Assembly (NCBI RefSeq): GCF_040807025.1
Contig: NC_090942.1
Location: 44,718,911-44,782,910, forward strand
Direction: 5' to 3'
Origin: Struthio camelus
Lineage: Eukaryota; Chordata; Aves; Struthioniformes; Struthionidae
Length of the DNA stretch: 64,000 nucleotides
Shown: in pieces, positions 12,401 through 24,637 of the stretch
How positions within the stretch are numbered: the stretch's first letter is position 1
Layout: every line of letters begins with the position of its first letter
Notes under the pieces: model-generated
What the model was told of the DNA's origin: nothing
What the model saw: only the letters and a program-made list of their open reading frames with translations
The model's database searches: none
Translations under genes and position numbers: made by a program

Positions 12401-15400
12401 TTCACTCGGCTTTCACTGCAGGGAATAACTCTTCATTAGAAATACGAGGGGTCTTGGTACACAGTATATTTGTTTCTTCTTATTGTAGTCCTTGAAATTT
12501 TTAATCACATCTCAGCCTAAGATTACCTCAGTGGACTGTGAAAGATATTATCCTTCTTTGCAGCTAGGCTGTGGTCTCTTGCTGGCTGGCACTGGTGAAC
12601 AGGTTACAAGCAGCAGCTGCTGGTTTGGCAGTCGGTTCAGTTCAAGGAGACGGTAACTGTCGGGCAATCCATACCCACCTAATAAAACGAGCTAAAATCA
12701 TCAGGGGATCCCTAAACAAGAGCCTGCTGTATTGAAAAAGAGGCAGTCTCTAAATAAACTCTAGAAGGTTTCTAGCAGCCAGGATGCAAGGGGAAGTTGT
12801 CTTCCCTTGGACGTCTACATAATCATTTAATTTAATCCTTCCTGCGGTGTTTCCCAGCCACTGCTTTAGCTCTTTGATCATAATATGCTAGGACAAATGC
12901 CAGGAAATATGAGTCTGCAAAGTGATGTAAATCTTGTTCCCTATCGGAGATGTGACTATGAACATTATCTTCATGATTCTTTCTTTCTTATGTGTTTATT
13001 TCTGCTCTGTTTTTCCAGTTCTATGATGACCGAGAAAAGCAATCACTTTCAAGCTAAAAAATGAAGTTATCTAGTATTCAGACCCTGGTTAAGAGAGAGT
13101 ACAGTAGCTTGCACTTTGAGGTGAGGAAAAGCCAGATTGGCCTGAATATCATCTGTAAGCTATATAATATTGTGATATTTGTAATCAACCATGGCTTTTG
13201 GTTTTCATCTTGTTTGAACTCACTTCAGCTCTGTCATTGGTATGTGTGATGAGACCCACATTTATGTTTCTGTGTCATAGCAGTCAAACACCATCAGTCA
13301 AACACTGCTGTTTCTTTTCCCACCTTTCAGTAGCTTAGGCTGTTATGAATTAGAGTGAATGAAAAAGAAATTTTAAAAATGATAGATTTATATTAACAAA
13401 ACCAGAAAATTGCATCAAATAAAACTTGGACATAAAGCCTTTTTGGTTCTTTTGAGATTTGTATTTACTATTAAAGAAAAAAAAGAGCAAGAGAAAAAAA
13501 ACTGGGAAGCACTGTATCACTGTGGTAGCATATATTTTACACCTATTTGATGTTCCATGGGATTACATTGCACAGTTGAAGTCTTTATACTAAAGGGAAA
13601 ACAATGGTGAAATGTAGAGGACATTGAACCATAGAAGAAAATGTTTCGCTACTGCTAATATTTTGTAGTTTACTAGGTAAGATCTTTTTTAATTTAATTA
13701 AATGACATTTGGCAAGAACTAAAACATGAACTTGTATTCACGTGGTGGGAGCAAAGATAAATGTTTACTGAATTAAGATGTGGCTGATCTAAAAGCTATC
13801 TGATATTTTAACTCTGTGAGCCAAAACTCTTTGAGAAGAGGCTCTTCACAAACATGCATGTGCCAACAGCCATGGTCACTTCTTTTCTTGCCTGCTGATA
13901 AATCCGATGTGCTGGATTTCCTGTTGAAATCAAGTCTGAAAATAATTGGGAGCCCATTTCTTCAGAGAAAAAAGCACTCTTTTTATAAACTACCATTTCC
14001 CACATTTTCTCTTGTTAGTTTACCAAACTACACAGTGGGTGTGCATAGTAGGTCTTAATTCCAGCTGGGGTACTTCTACACTGGAATCAGGCTGCCTCCA
14101 CTAGACTGCTTAATAGCGCAGTAAGCTCCTATATTGTCATTTAGTAAAGGATGTTGTACAAAGGTGGCAGAATCTGAACCTTTTCCTAACTGATTTCTGT
14201 TTGTGAGCTAAATCGCTGAAAGTACATATTTTATCCATGGAAAACATTATTATTCTCATTAATGAAGTTTGTTGATCATCATCTTTTCATTTCTGCAGCA
14301 ATTATGATTAATTCCCATTTTCTCTTCTGATTTTCTTCATTCTGTTGTGGGAATACGGGAGAGAAGACACCTGTCATACATTTAAGAATCTCAGATAAAA
14401 GTGGCTTGTATAACCAGTTAGTTGACATTTTCAATATGTCATTACCTCTTACATTTGGGTGGTCCTTCTGGAACTCCCCTAGTTTCTGAGCACTATATAA
14501 CCAGCCATCCACATATCATTTTGTAATATCTCAGAATCTGATGAAATCTTTTCTTTTAACTAAGTGATTTAAATCACTAATATTTTCTCTGAAATCTTAA
14601 TGGTCTTATTTGCATACAAATCTATCATTTCACAGAACACACAAAAGTGGCAGACCTAATATGAATTTCCCATCGGATGTGTCTGTGAGTGTGGAGCCAA
14701 TCTTCACTGAAGAAGAAGGACTAACCAAAGCCTCTTCCATCTCTCAGAAATACTTGTCAAAAAGTACAAATGAAAATATCTACTTTTCACATAGCTCTCT
14801 TCCTACCTGCCTATATCCACCTGGCACTTTGTGATAAGGTCATGTCCATATACCGATTGCAGGTGTGCAAATGGTATTTGCAGGTTGATTTATGTGCTTT
14901 AGAAAACATGTGCAATAAGTAAACAAGCACCAAACAAATGAAGTTATAGCCTGTAAGTGGCAAAGCAAACATGCACATTAAGAAGATAAAAGAGTTTTGT
15001 TGCGCATTTTAAAAATATAGCCTTTTAAAGATACGCATTAAACAAATGTGCCTAAAATACTTCTTTGGTAAGTGGAATGGGAGGAACTTTTTTTTTTTTT
15101 TGCCACAGTGAACTTTACACTGCGTTCTGTAATGTTGTGCAGAGAAGCATTTGTTAAAAGAACCTGCCTGAAGGTGCTTTCAAGAACAGAAGATGCTTTT
15201 ATTTATAACCTCCAGAATTCCCAAAATGCAATGGGATACAAACATACTTGAAAGCAGATTTTATAATAATATGAGAAGATGTGAATGCCTGCTGTGCTGA
15301 GCTAGTTTGATTATGCTGTAAACCCCTTTAAAACTGAGTTTAACAGATCTTTTGGGAAAGACAAGGAAAGTTAAAACAAGGCTTCATAATAGGCCCAATA

Positions 15401-16082
15401 CGAGATAGGAAGAAGCTGGTTACTGCACATGCTTGCGCTTTTTCTTTCAGTTTGAATGAAAACAGCCAACGCTTGTAAATCCAGGGAGAGAATGAAGTAA
15501 ATACAGAGTTCAATATTTCAAATAGACGGCAAACTTCTGAATTTCTATTTACTAGGCTTTCCCCTTAAGAAAAGCTGCTTAAAAACTGCTTCAGGCAAGC
15601 TCTGCAGCTGCTGCTGTCCCTCTTATCTGAGAACAAGTCTTCCTCCTTCTTTTCATCTGCTACTTTGGGTGCTTGGATCTGGGAATCAAGCCTAGGGGTA
15701 GGATTGCGGTAGGCATCAAGGGAGAGTGGGGAGCCTGCATCCCCCCCAGTTCCCTCTCCATGTTTCTTGGCTCCACCTCCGGGACCAGGGAGAACATCTC
15801 TGCAGTGTCAGGGTCAGTGATGACCCAAAGTTTAACAAAAGTGCTGCCTGGAATATAAAAATCCTGTTTAGTGAGGCTTTTGATGTTATTTACTTACTGG
15901 AAAGGAATAGGTCCTTTGAAACTGAGAGATGGTTCCTGGAACGGTCACATGGCTTCAGACAGTCAAAAGAATGAGGGGGTCCAGGTGCAACTGCCTCCTC
16001 TGTGTAACATGAAAGGAGCTGAATGCCTCCTATTTTGGGTTTGTTTAAATGAAATGTACTTGTTGGATAAAGGATGCTGATG
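9476..16082. other. Non-coding DNA, no gene recognised
   Basis: Long AT-rich stretch. The longest frames are under 100 codons, with no recognisable domains. A pyrimidine-rich section lies near 9,440-10,400. I found no exon with convincing acceptor, coding sequence and donor on either strand, and no clear transposon. Confidence 0.5.
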
Positions 16083-16240
16083 TCTTGGCTTGCTGAGCAG
16101 GACACTTGCCTGAAACGCAGATGACCCAGATCCAGTTTTGAGTTTCAGTTCCAGTTCCAAGTTGGACGGAGCAGGGACTTGAACTTGCAATCAATTCACA
16201 AGTGAGCACCACTAACCTAAAATCTAGTAGCCAGAAGAGC
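16083..16240. repeat. Old inverted tRNA-like repeat (SINE or MITE remnant)
   Basis: On the minus strand, 'ggttagtggtgctca' (16203-16217) resembles a tRNA/SINE A box, and 'gcaagttcaagtccc' (16174-16188) resembles a pol III B box (GGTTCAAGTCCC). The left half (16087-16142) has a weaker similar arrangement in the opposite orientation: 'ggacacttgcctgaaacgca', then 'gacccagatccagttttgag'. The two halves are therefore roughly mirror-related. This fits either two old SINEs head to head or a palindromic MITE-like element. I cannot name the family. It is unlikely to be a functional tRNA gene, because the cloverleaf arms are not preserved. Confidence 0.4.
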
Positions 16241-17929
16241 TCCTGGGATCTTTTTAATTTTAATTTTGTTACCGGGATTCCAAATTGGAACCTATAATTG
16301 CACTCAGCTGTAGTTTCATTGAAACAAATACATTCCTATAGAATTTGATTTAAAACGAATTGGCATTTCCTGCCAACATCGCTGAATCAAGAATATTTCG
16401 GGGAGCTACGCTAGAGAAAGATTTTTAAAAGAAGACAAATGGGAAGGATAAAAGGAGAGAATGGCAGGGGATCTGAGAAAAAAAGGTAAATGAGCCAAAA
16501 TAAAGTCCAGTTTGGAAGGGAAACAAAAACTTGTCTTCTCTTTTTAAAATATCTCGAAAACATTCCTGGTTTGTTGCCTGTCCTACTTACAGTTACAAGG
16601 CCAACAGACTTGCTGCTCAGCAACGAGTGTCAGGTCAGAGAAGGAACCATTTACTAATTCACTGGGCTATTAACCTCAGTTTTGGATTCAGATAGCCTTA
16701 CTTATAGCCAGAAAACCATCTCTAGAGCCCAATTTAGACTCAAGACCCTACATGGCTTGATGTCTATTGTAACCAGTATGGCTTTCTTTCCTGCCTTTTT
16801 CCTCACCCTTTTCCTTTTATACTTTATGAAATAAAGTTTATTTATGCAAGTACCCTTTTCTCTTATATATTGTCCTCAGGCAGAGCAGGATTCTTTTTTA
16901 TTGCATTGACATTGTTTGCAAAACCGTTCTGCAAGGAATCAAAACCTCCTGCTTTGTTCCTTTGAGCAGATATGTTGATACACTTTTTTTCCTCAGAACA
17001 CCTGATTTATTCTTTTGAGTAAATCATCTGATTTGAGAAAAGATATCTGCATGCTATTAGTTTCACAGCTAATGAAGTTAAATTTGTTAACAATGAGGCA
17101 CTACAATTTGGTTAGATTGAGGAGAGGCAATGCCAAAAGATATTAGAGCTTTTTTTTCCCCATCTCTTCTACTTAATTCACCTACCATACAGTGTAAATG
17201 CTCAATCTCACCTGCCTTACAGCTCTGCAGTCTCTTGGGTAAAATCTGCAGGTCTGTGGTCATTTTCCACTTCAGCTGCAAAAAGTGACGTGATCTAAAC
17301 TACCATCAACGAACAAATGTGAGGGTTCTTGTATCACTAGAAGATGAGCAAGGTCCAGTTTAACTGGCAGGTAACTTGTAATGAAGTGAAACAATTGCCT
17401 GGGAATCACAAAGGCCTAGATGTTAAGAACCATCCTGGATATGTGCAAACCTAAGGATCTGAAAAATTCTACAGTCTTGTGTTTTTTGGGTTTTTTTTCA
17501 ATTCTGTGCAGACTTCTTAGTAGTGTATGAGGTCTAGAACCAATTAACATGATGATAACCCAAATGATAAGAATAGGTAATTGAAAGGGTTTAAGGGTTT
17601 CCTTAAGCTAGGAAAAGCACTGGAGTTCCAAAACATCAGAAAGCAGACAGTTTTAATGTGGTGTAACAGGAGAAGACGTAGATGAAAATCTCATACAAAA
17701 GCAGATAGGTAGCTCGACGGAAACAGAAAAATGGGCCTTCTGGTATAGAAGACAGTTTACCTTCCCATATAAAGCAATCTCACCAGCTCACCATCAACCA
17801 GAACATGTGGTAGGTTCACACAAAACTAGCAAATCCCACCAAGAAGCCACCACGCCTGACCAACCCCAGAGCACGTTAGTGAGATGATGATGCTTCTGTA
17901 AAGGATAAGGTGCCCCAGAAAGGCATCCT
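16241..17929. other. Non-coding DNA upstream of the CR1 copy
   Basis: No gene or RNA recognised. The CR1 5' boundary is not sharp. The text from about 17,820 to 17,930 has compositional similarity to CR1 ORF2 but no firm residue match, so the element may start somewhat earlier than annotated. Confidence 0.45.
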
Positions 17930-17949
17930 AGGAAATTTCCAGAACATCC

Positions 17950-19832
17950 TGAAGATTACCAGAGGAAATTTGGGAGGAATACAGGGACATTGTCAGAGTG
18001 TGCAGGGATGCGACAAGGAAGGCTAAGGCCCATTTGGAATTAAATCTGGCAAGAGATGTCAAGGACAACAAGAAGGCCTTCTTCAAATACATCAATAGCA
18101 AAAGGAAGACTAGGGAAAACGTGGGCCCACTGCTGAATGGGGTGGGTGCCCTGGCAACCAAGGATATAGAGAAGGCAGAGTTATTGAATGCTGCCTTTGC
18201 TTCAGTCTTCACTGCTAAGGCCAGTCCTCAGGAATGCCAGACCCTGGGGACAAGAGAGGAAGGCTGGAGAAAGGAAGACTCTCCCTTGGTCGAGGAGGAT
18301 CAGGTTAGAGATCTTTTGTCCAAACTTGACACCCGCAAATCCTTGGGCCCCGATGGGATGCACCCACGAGTGCTGAGGGAGCTGGCGGATGTTATTGCTA
18401 GGCCACTCTCCATCATCTTGGAAAGGTCCTGGAGATCGGGGGAGGTGCCTGAGGACTGGAAGAAAGCCAATGTCACCTCAGTCTTTAAAAAGGGCAAGAA
18501 GGAGGAGCCAGGGAACTACAGGCCTGTCAGCCTCCCCTCCATCCCTGGAAAGGTGATGGAACAGCTCCTCCTGGAGGTCATCTCTAAGCATCTGGAGGAC
18601 AAGAAGGTGATCAGGAGTAGTCAGCATGGATTCACCAAAGGGAAATCATGCTTGACCAACCTGAGAGCCTTCTCTGATGGGATGACTGGCTGGGGAGATG
18701 AGGGGAGACAGAATGACTGGCTGGGTAGATGAGGGGAGAGCAGTGGATGTTGTCTACCTGGACTTCAGCAAGGCTTTTGACACTGTCTCCCATCACATCC
18801 TCCTAGGTAAACTCAGGAAGTGTGGGCTAGACGAGTGGACAGTGAGGCAGATTGAGAACTGGCTGGATGGCCGAGCTCAGAGGGTTGTGGTCAGTGGTGC
18901 AGAGTCTAGCTGGAGGCCTGTAGCTAGTGGTGTCCCCCAGGGGTCAGTCCTGGGGCCAGTCTTGTTCAATGTCTTCATCGATGACCTGGATGAAGGGACA
19001 GAGTGCACTCTCAGCAAGTCTGCTGATGACACTAAACTGGGAGGAGTGGCTGACACACCAGAAGACTGTGCTACCATTCAGAGGGACCTGGACAGGCTGG
19101 AGAGCTGGGCGGAGAGGAACCTCCCGAAGTTCCACAAAGGCAAGTGCAGGGTCCTACACCTAGGAAGGAATAACCAACCCCAGGCACCAGGACAGGCTGG
19201 GGGCTGACCTGCTGGCAAGCAGCTCTGCAGTGAAGGACCTGGGAGTCCTGGGGGACAACAAGTTAAGCATGAGCCAGCAGTGTGCCCTTGTGGCCAAGAA
19301 GGCCAATGGGATCCTGGGGTGCATTAGCGAGAGTGTTGCCAGCAGGTCGAGGGAGGTGATCCTGCCCCTCTCCTCAGCCCTGGGGAGGCCTCACCTGGAG
19401 TACTGTGTCCAGTTCTGGGCTCCCCAGTACAAGAGAGACATGGCACTCCTGGAGAGAGTCCAGTGGAGGGCTACAAAGATGATGAGTGGACTGGAGCATC
19501 TCTCCTATGAAGGAAGGCTGAGGGAGCTGGGCCTGTTCAGTCCAGAGAAGAGAAGACTGAGAGGTGATCTGATCAGTGTCTACAAGTTTCTGAAGGAAGG
19601 GTGTTAAGAGGATGGGGCCAGACTCTTCTCTGTGGTGCCCAGTAGTGACAGGACAAGAGGCAACGGGCACAAACTGAACCACAGGAAGTTCCATCTGAAC
19701 CTGAGGAAAAACTTCTTCACTGTGAGGGTGACAGAGCACTGGAACAGGGTGCCCAGAGAGGTAGTGGAGTCTCCTTTTCTGGAGATATTCAAAACCTGCC
19801 TGGATGTGATCCTGGGCAATATGCTCTAGTGG
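17950..19832 (+). pseudogene. CR1 ORF2 reverse-transcriptase remnant, frameshifted
   Basis: The ORF2 coding remnant is spread over four consecutive open segments. Segment one (17998-18732) carries the pre-RT linker ([20 protein letters not shown]) and RT blocks 1-2 ([57 protein letters not shown]). Segment two (18698-19207) has [31 protein letters not shown] and the catalytic ADD in [10 protein letters not shown], then ends at a stop after HLGRNN. Segment three (19230-19607) has [18 protein letters not shown] and [14 protein letters not shown]. Segment four (19632-19829) has [16 protein letters not shown]. The first break is caused by a 31-bp tandem duplication; later ones are small indels or stops. 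No functional enzyme can be made. Confidence 0.95.
18682..18743 (+). repeat. 31-bp tandem duplication inside CR1 ORF2
   Basis: Two adjacent copies begin 'atgactggctggg' at 18682 and 18713. The first 27 bases differ at one position, then the copies diverge. Because 31 is not a multiple of three, the duplication shifts the frame and explains why the RT reading frame passes from the segment ending at 18732 to the one beginning at 18698. It probably arose by replication slippage after or during insertion. Confidence 0.9.
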
Positions 19833-20133
19833 ACCCTGCTTGAACAGGGAGCTTGGACTAGATGATCTCCAGAGGTCCCTTCCAACCTAAACGATTCTGT
19901 GATTCTGTGAAATCCTTGACTCTAAGCTGAAGTACCTGTTCCATACTATTAGCTTTACTTGTATGGGATAATATTTTGGGAAGAATGAAATGTTTTTCTG
20001 ACTAATCGAGATAGGTGCCACCATTGTCTTTCTACTAGTCCTCTGTTTTATTTAGAAGCTGCTGTAGCTTTTACTAAGGTCCTGGAATGGCAGCTGTTCA
20101 GTGTTTACCTTAAAATAATGAACACAAGTGCAG

Positions 20134-20147
20134 AAAAAAAAAAAAAA
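20134..20147 (+). repeat. Poly(A) run of 14
   Basis: Uninterrupted A run followed by five G. No retroposed gene is visible upstream, so it is treated as a simple homopolymer. Confidence 0.8.
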
Positions 20148-20639
20148 GGGGGTTCTGTGTCTTTGGACATAAGACTGCATCGTTTTTTGTTCATCTTTCT
20201 TTTCATTTGTAATAATGATTTTTTAACAGCTCAGTAAATGCAAATTCCTATGTATTGGTATTGCTAGCTACTGCTTAACGACCGTATTGCAGGGGATTTG
20301 AGGATCTTCAGTATTGCCAGCTACAACTATTCAAAGAAACGGAGCCAAGCCCTAAATCCCAAAAGCCTGACTTGAAAATGAAATTAAAAAAACTATGAAT
20401 TTGTAGATCACAATTGTTCCTGTCTTATTTGGGGCTTGGGTGCTGTTTTTTCAGGCTTTACTGAGTAATGTTTTTAAGTGAGCCACAAATGTAAAGCAAG
20501 TGAAAAATAAATCTGAAACTTTCATGAAAACCTGAGGCTTAGAGTGGAGTTCTAGGAAGAGCGCTGAATGTCAAGAGAAGCTGAGCTCCCCGAAACAAAA
20601 TTTTGATTTCCTGTTCCTATTTTTACTAGGGGTAGATTA

Positions 20640-20830
20640 CAATACAAATGTATACCATTTTTAAAAGACTGTGCATTTGAAATATCCATATTTGAAATAT
20701 ACTGCACCAATCAAGTGCAGTATATTAATTTTGGGGGTATTTTGGAGATAATGATTTATTAATTACTTGGAATGCACTTTAAATTACATGACTCATGTCA
20801 TGTTGTACTATTATGCATAATTTGTTTCCA
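20640..20830. promoter_or_regulatory. Candidate conserved enhancer, motif-dense AT-rich patch
   Basis: Unlike the surrounding sequence, this stretch packs a direct repeat of atttgaaatat, a 12-bp hairpin (20696-20726), homeodomain-type TTATTAATTA, an AP-1-type TGACTCA inside a quasi-palindrome (20786-20798) and the 12-bp palindrome attatgcataat (20810-20821), which resembles a POU dimer site. Such density is typical of vertebrate conserved non-coding elements. No alignment was available, so conservation is unverified. Confidence 0.3.
20696..20726. repeat. Perfect 12-bp hairpin with 7-nt loop
   Basis: The arms aatatactgcac (20696-20707) and gtgcagtatatt (20715-20726) are perfect reverse complements flanking the loop caatcaa. 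It is the tightest stem-loop I found in the window and lies inside the motif-dense patch. It is too short for a canonical microRNA precursor. Confidence 0.88.
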
Positions 20831-21484
20831 AAACAACTTCTTTCTTGAAATGATAGTACGCATGTTGGACTGATCTTTTGCAGGGGGACAACCACAATTA
20901 AACTGGCTTGCAAATTTTGACTGGAAAAGAAAGGGAGCATCTGAATTCTGTAAATGAATACCCATTTGCCTAAATCCCAGCTATGTTACACTGATTCTGC
21001 CATTTCTTCTTCTGGGTTGAAAGAGAAAGATCTACTTTAAAAGATAAGCAGACTGACTTTCAGACTACAGGCTATGAATTATTTAAAAATAAAAATGGCA
21101 GAAGAGAAGATTGAAATCTTGGTGCAATCAGAGGGAAGGGAAAATGCAGAACAAACATCAGAAACATATGGATGCCAGTTATGCTAAATGTTTTCTAGTG
21201 ATATAATATCACTGCCATTTTAATAACAGAAAACATCTGAGAGTTAGTAGATGCGTAAGATGTCATATGGTTATAGCCTAACCTAGGAGCTACTGACAGC
21301 TGCTGAGGGGGGCTTCATGCAAATCATTTTTTAAAACTCTGAATCTTTTCTGATTGGTATTCATGTTATATCCATTTTGACAGACACCATTTGAGGAAAT
21401 TCATTAAGTTGGTGTGTTCTAGCAGGGCAGACATCACAGCCCTGATGTGAAAGTGATTTTCAGACCTCTTCCCCAGTACACTGG

Positions 21485-21543
21485 TTGACGTAATGGGGTT
21501 AGGCTTGCTCTCCCAAGCCCAGAATCAGCAGGATATTACGTCA
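21485..21543. promoter_or_regulatory. Paired inverted CRE/ATF-like sites
   Basis: The 9-mer tgacgtaat (21486-21494) recurs as its exact reverse complement attacgtca (21535-21543), 40 bp apart. TGACGTAA is a CREB/ATF (bZIP) half-consensus. CpG-containing motifs are rare in this CpG-depleted background, so two conserved copies in opposite orientation suggest a possible regulatory element. Binding is inferred only from the motif. Confidence 0.35.
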
Positions 21544-22713
21544 CCTGGAGCCCTACCTTCACCCCACAAACCCAGCCCCAGCAAGACTGTTCTAGGCAGG
21601 GCATCTTGGCAAAAATGTAGCCTCTGCCTTGGGCTGAAGTATGGAAACTTGAATCTACAGTGTCTTTAGTGCTGTCTTTCACCTCCCTGCCATCTTGCAT
21701 TCGCATTGCATTACCACCGGGAATTAACCATTTTCAGAGGAGCTATCTTTCTTAAACTATTTGGATACTGAGCTTCAATAACTGCACTGTGAATCTCAAT
21801 TCTTAGGTAAACTCAGCCTTATGTAAAACTGTGATTCTGCTTCCCACTCCATGATGACCTTTCTCTAACTAATATCTCTACCGTTTGGAACATAGGTTTC
21901 ATCTCTTCCTTAGTTTTAATTGCCAACTGGTTCTGCCAAGAAAAGAGCCAACCTGAATCCTTGAGATGTGACAACGAGCAAAACCATTTTTAGAAGCTGA
22001 GAGTTTTTTGCTGCTAAAAGCAATGTTTTCGTGCTTATCTATGTTTGAGCTTCTTTGGACTTTAAGAAAAAGTGGTAAATTTGCTTTAAAGCTAATTATA
22101 ATGATGTGGACATAACTTTTTTATTGTTACTGTAAACAATGGTTTAAAGATGCATGATGAGGCAACAGGAATCTGTCAAGGGAATACTTAATGGACCAAA
22201 ATATATAAAGGAAATTTCTAGAAAGAAACTGAGATGGAGCAAAGGGCAAATATTCTTAAGGTCAATGCCAAGAAGTGAATAAAGAACTACAAGCCAATTA
22301 AGGCATTTAAGAAAAAAAGTTGAATATGAGAAGCTAGGACAGTCATAGATCAAACTAGCTTCACCCTCCTAAATTAGTTCTTATCTGAAAAGTGTAGATT
22401 CTGTTAAAGCAGCCAGGAGACCGGCTGTCCAAAAGTTGTCCAAAATGAAAAACATAAGGACATGTCCCAAAACTGTTAGTCATGTTGTAAGTGTTAGATT
22501 TTTGAGGGATTTAGTAATGGAAAATTTGGGCTAAGTAATGCAACCTGTATAGAGGGAGTCACATACAGGAGGAATATGTTAAGCCTAGTTCAAATGCAAT
22601 TTAAATATCACATGCAGCAGGATGTTAGGGCAGGAAAAATGGAGGAAAAACTTACATTTTATAGAGAATTGGAAGTAAAATGATGCACTTAAACACAAAG
22701 AAGACATGAAATT

Positions 22714-22728
22714 AAAAAAAAAAAAAAA
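22714..22728 (+). repeat. Poly(A) run of about 15
   Basis: A simple homopolymer without an associated gene-derived sequence upstream. Confidence 0.75.
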
Positions 22729-23307
22729 GCTGTACTCCCACAGCCAAACACATCTCACACTGTGAAGAACAAGGGCCAGAACATACCTGGAGTATACAGA
22801 CACCTTCATTTCAATGATGATATCCATATCTACCTATCAAAAATAAATGCGGGATAAGTTATGAAGTGGTGGGAAGAGAACTGGTCATGAGCATTCGCGG
22901 ACCTCATATTATCTAGTCCCTTTCATTATGAGCACCACTGAATAAATTCTAAGTCATAGAAGTCCTCGATCCCTGTCATATCTGTACAGAGATCTTGGTA
23001 CACCATTATCAGTGCAGTAGCATGTCAGCGCAATTGATTGCATGGCCCAAATCAGAATGTACTTCTGGAAGCCTTCCCAGGAGTTTATAGTCGTGGATTC
23101 TGACTCTTCTAATTTAGGACTATAACATTATATTGTGCATTAGAGGCTAAAGGCACAGAGCAAAGAGAAGGTTTAATTACAGTTCCTGTGTGGAACACTC
23201 ATAAATATTACGGCAAGGATACAGACGTCAAGATAAGAAAGCAAAAATGAAAAAAATGATTAGAAAATCACATCAGAAATGACATCCTAAGGCAGAGAAT
23301 ATTGATG

Positions 23308-23329
23308 AATAATAATAATAATAATAATA
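23308..23329 (+). repeat. (AAT)n microsatellite
   Basis: About seven tandem AAT units. It may be polymorphic. No function is indicated. Confidence 0.9.
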
Positions 23330-24637
23330 TCTGACCTCAGATAGTGCTGATGGTTCCAGCAAGAGCTGCAGAGATTGTTTATCATGACATTAGTTACTTC
23401 TCTGTGGCTTATTAGGAGAGTTTTAATTCAGTCAGCTCTCCAGTACTAAACTCTGGCTCAAGTGGTGTGATCTGAGGACAAAGATACAGTAAAAGCTATT
23501 CCAGAAGCATGTATTCTAGCAGCTTTGAGACAAAAGGAGGTAGAGAAGAGAGGCAGTAAAATGCATTGTCATCTCTTGGCACAAATATTACATTTATTTT
23601 ACTTTCTCTCATGGAACAATCCATTTGATTTTTTTTTCTCCATTGGAAGAATAAACATACCCAGTTCTCTGCGGAAAAAGTATTGTAAATGGAACTGTTA
23701 CTGAAATTGGATATTAAAATCATAGTTCTAGAAAGTGAAAGACTTTGTTGCGTTCATTAAAGTTGCTCGAAGGAATTCCAGCAACTCCTTAAATTTAAAG
23801 AAATAAGACTAGAAAGACCATTCTTCATCTTTCTCCAGCTAGCACATGACTCCTTTCAATTCCAAAATAAGTTTCAAACACACAGAATGTTCTCCATGCC
23901 TTTAGAACAGTCTCTTCTTTTCATTATTATACTAGCTATACTGCTGCTGTAGTAGTGGTAAGCATATTACACATGCAGAAAGCGTAATAGTTCACTGTAG
24001 AATAATATAGCTGCCATCATCCCATTGTAGTATGAATCTGTGCATGACAGTTCATAAGGAAAGTTTCCAATGTATGATGAGAAGGTGGAAACAGAAAGCA
24101 AGGAGAAGGTGCTGCAATAACTATTCCAAGGTTGGATTCTTTGAATGAACATAAAAAGCATTAGTATAAATCTAAATCTACAATGGAGTTAGCCACCTAC
24201 ATATACTTTTGCAGAGGTGATCCATGGACAATTTCCACGCTCTCTTTGGAAGCAGCACCTTAATGCACACTGAAGTCTCTACCGGAGTGTACATCAGCGA
24301 CCACACTGCTGCAATCTTTATCAAGGGGATGCGCTAGGTGACTCACATTGGTTTCAGCTGGCTATAAAATCTTAGTGGTTGTAGATAATTATAGATTGTT
24401 ATTTCTCATTCACTGACACTCAGAAGTTGTCTCAAACACATCCTGTAATTGCCTCACATATTGGGGTGCTCTCTGCTTCCCAAAGTCCTCAGCCACAGAG
24501 CACCACAGCCACTCTGAATTCACTTTGCAGTCATGTTGCCAGTGATTCAGATGAGAATGGCCTTCACGGTCACTCATTCCCATTCCACAGCAGGAGAACC
24601 TGGATAAAATTTGTTAAGCAAGCCTTCACGCCCTATG

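Larger units (their letters stand above)
17930..19912 (+). mobile_element. CR1 non-LTR retrotransposon, 5'-truncated
   Basis: A roughly 2-kb CR1 LINE copy lacking the 5' UTR, ORF1 and the endonuclease part of ORF2, but keeping the reverse-transcriptase region, the C-terminal region and the 3' end. The 3' end reads 'ttggactagatgatctccag', 'aggtcccttccaacctaaac', then two tandem gattctgtga-type units, the hallmark CR1 terminus. CR1 moves by target-primed reverse transcription and usually makes no target-site duplication; I see none. The reading frame is broken only a few times and the 3' end is near the family consensus as I know it, so this is the youngest-looking copy in the window. It cannot move by itself. 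Confidence 0.96.
19913..24637. other. Non-coding DNA between CR1 copies
   Basis: No exon, RNA gene or clear transposon is recognised apart from the short hairpin, motif patches and simple repeats listed separately. Reading frames stay below about 80 codons. Confidence 0.5.

Noticed and set aside
16083-16240. Functional tRNA gene
   Set aside because: A- and B-box-like words are present, but the acceptor, D and anticodon arms do not pair as a cloverleaf. It is better explained as a repeat relic.
19374-19739. 121-codon minus-strand frame inside CR1
   Set aside because: Antisense shadow of CR1 ORF2, whose sense frames carry the real reverse-transcriptase motifs.
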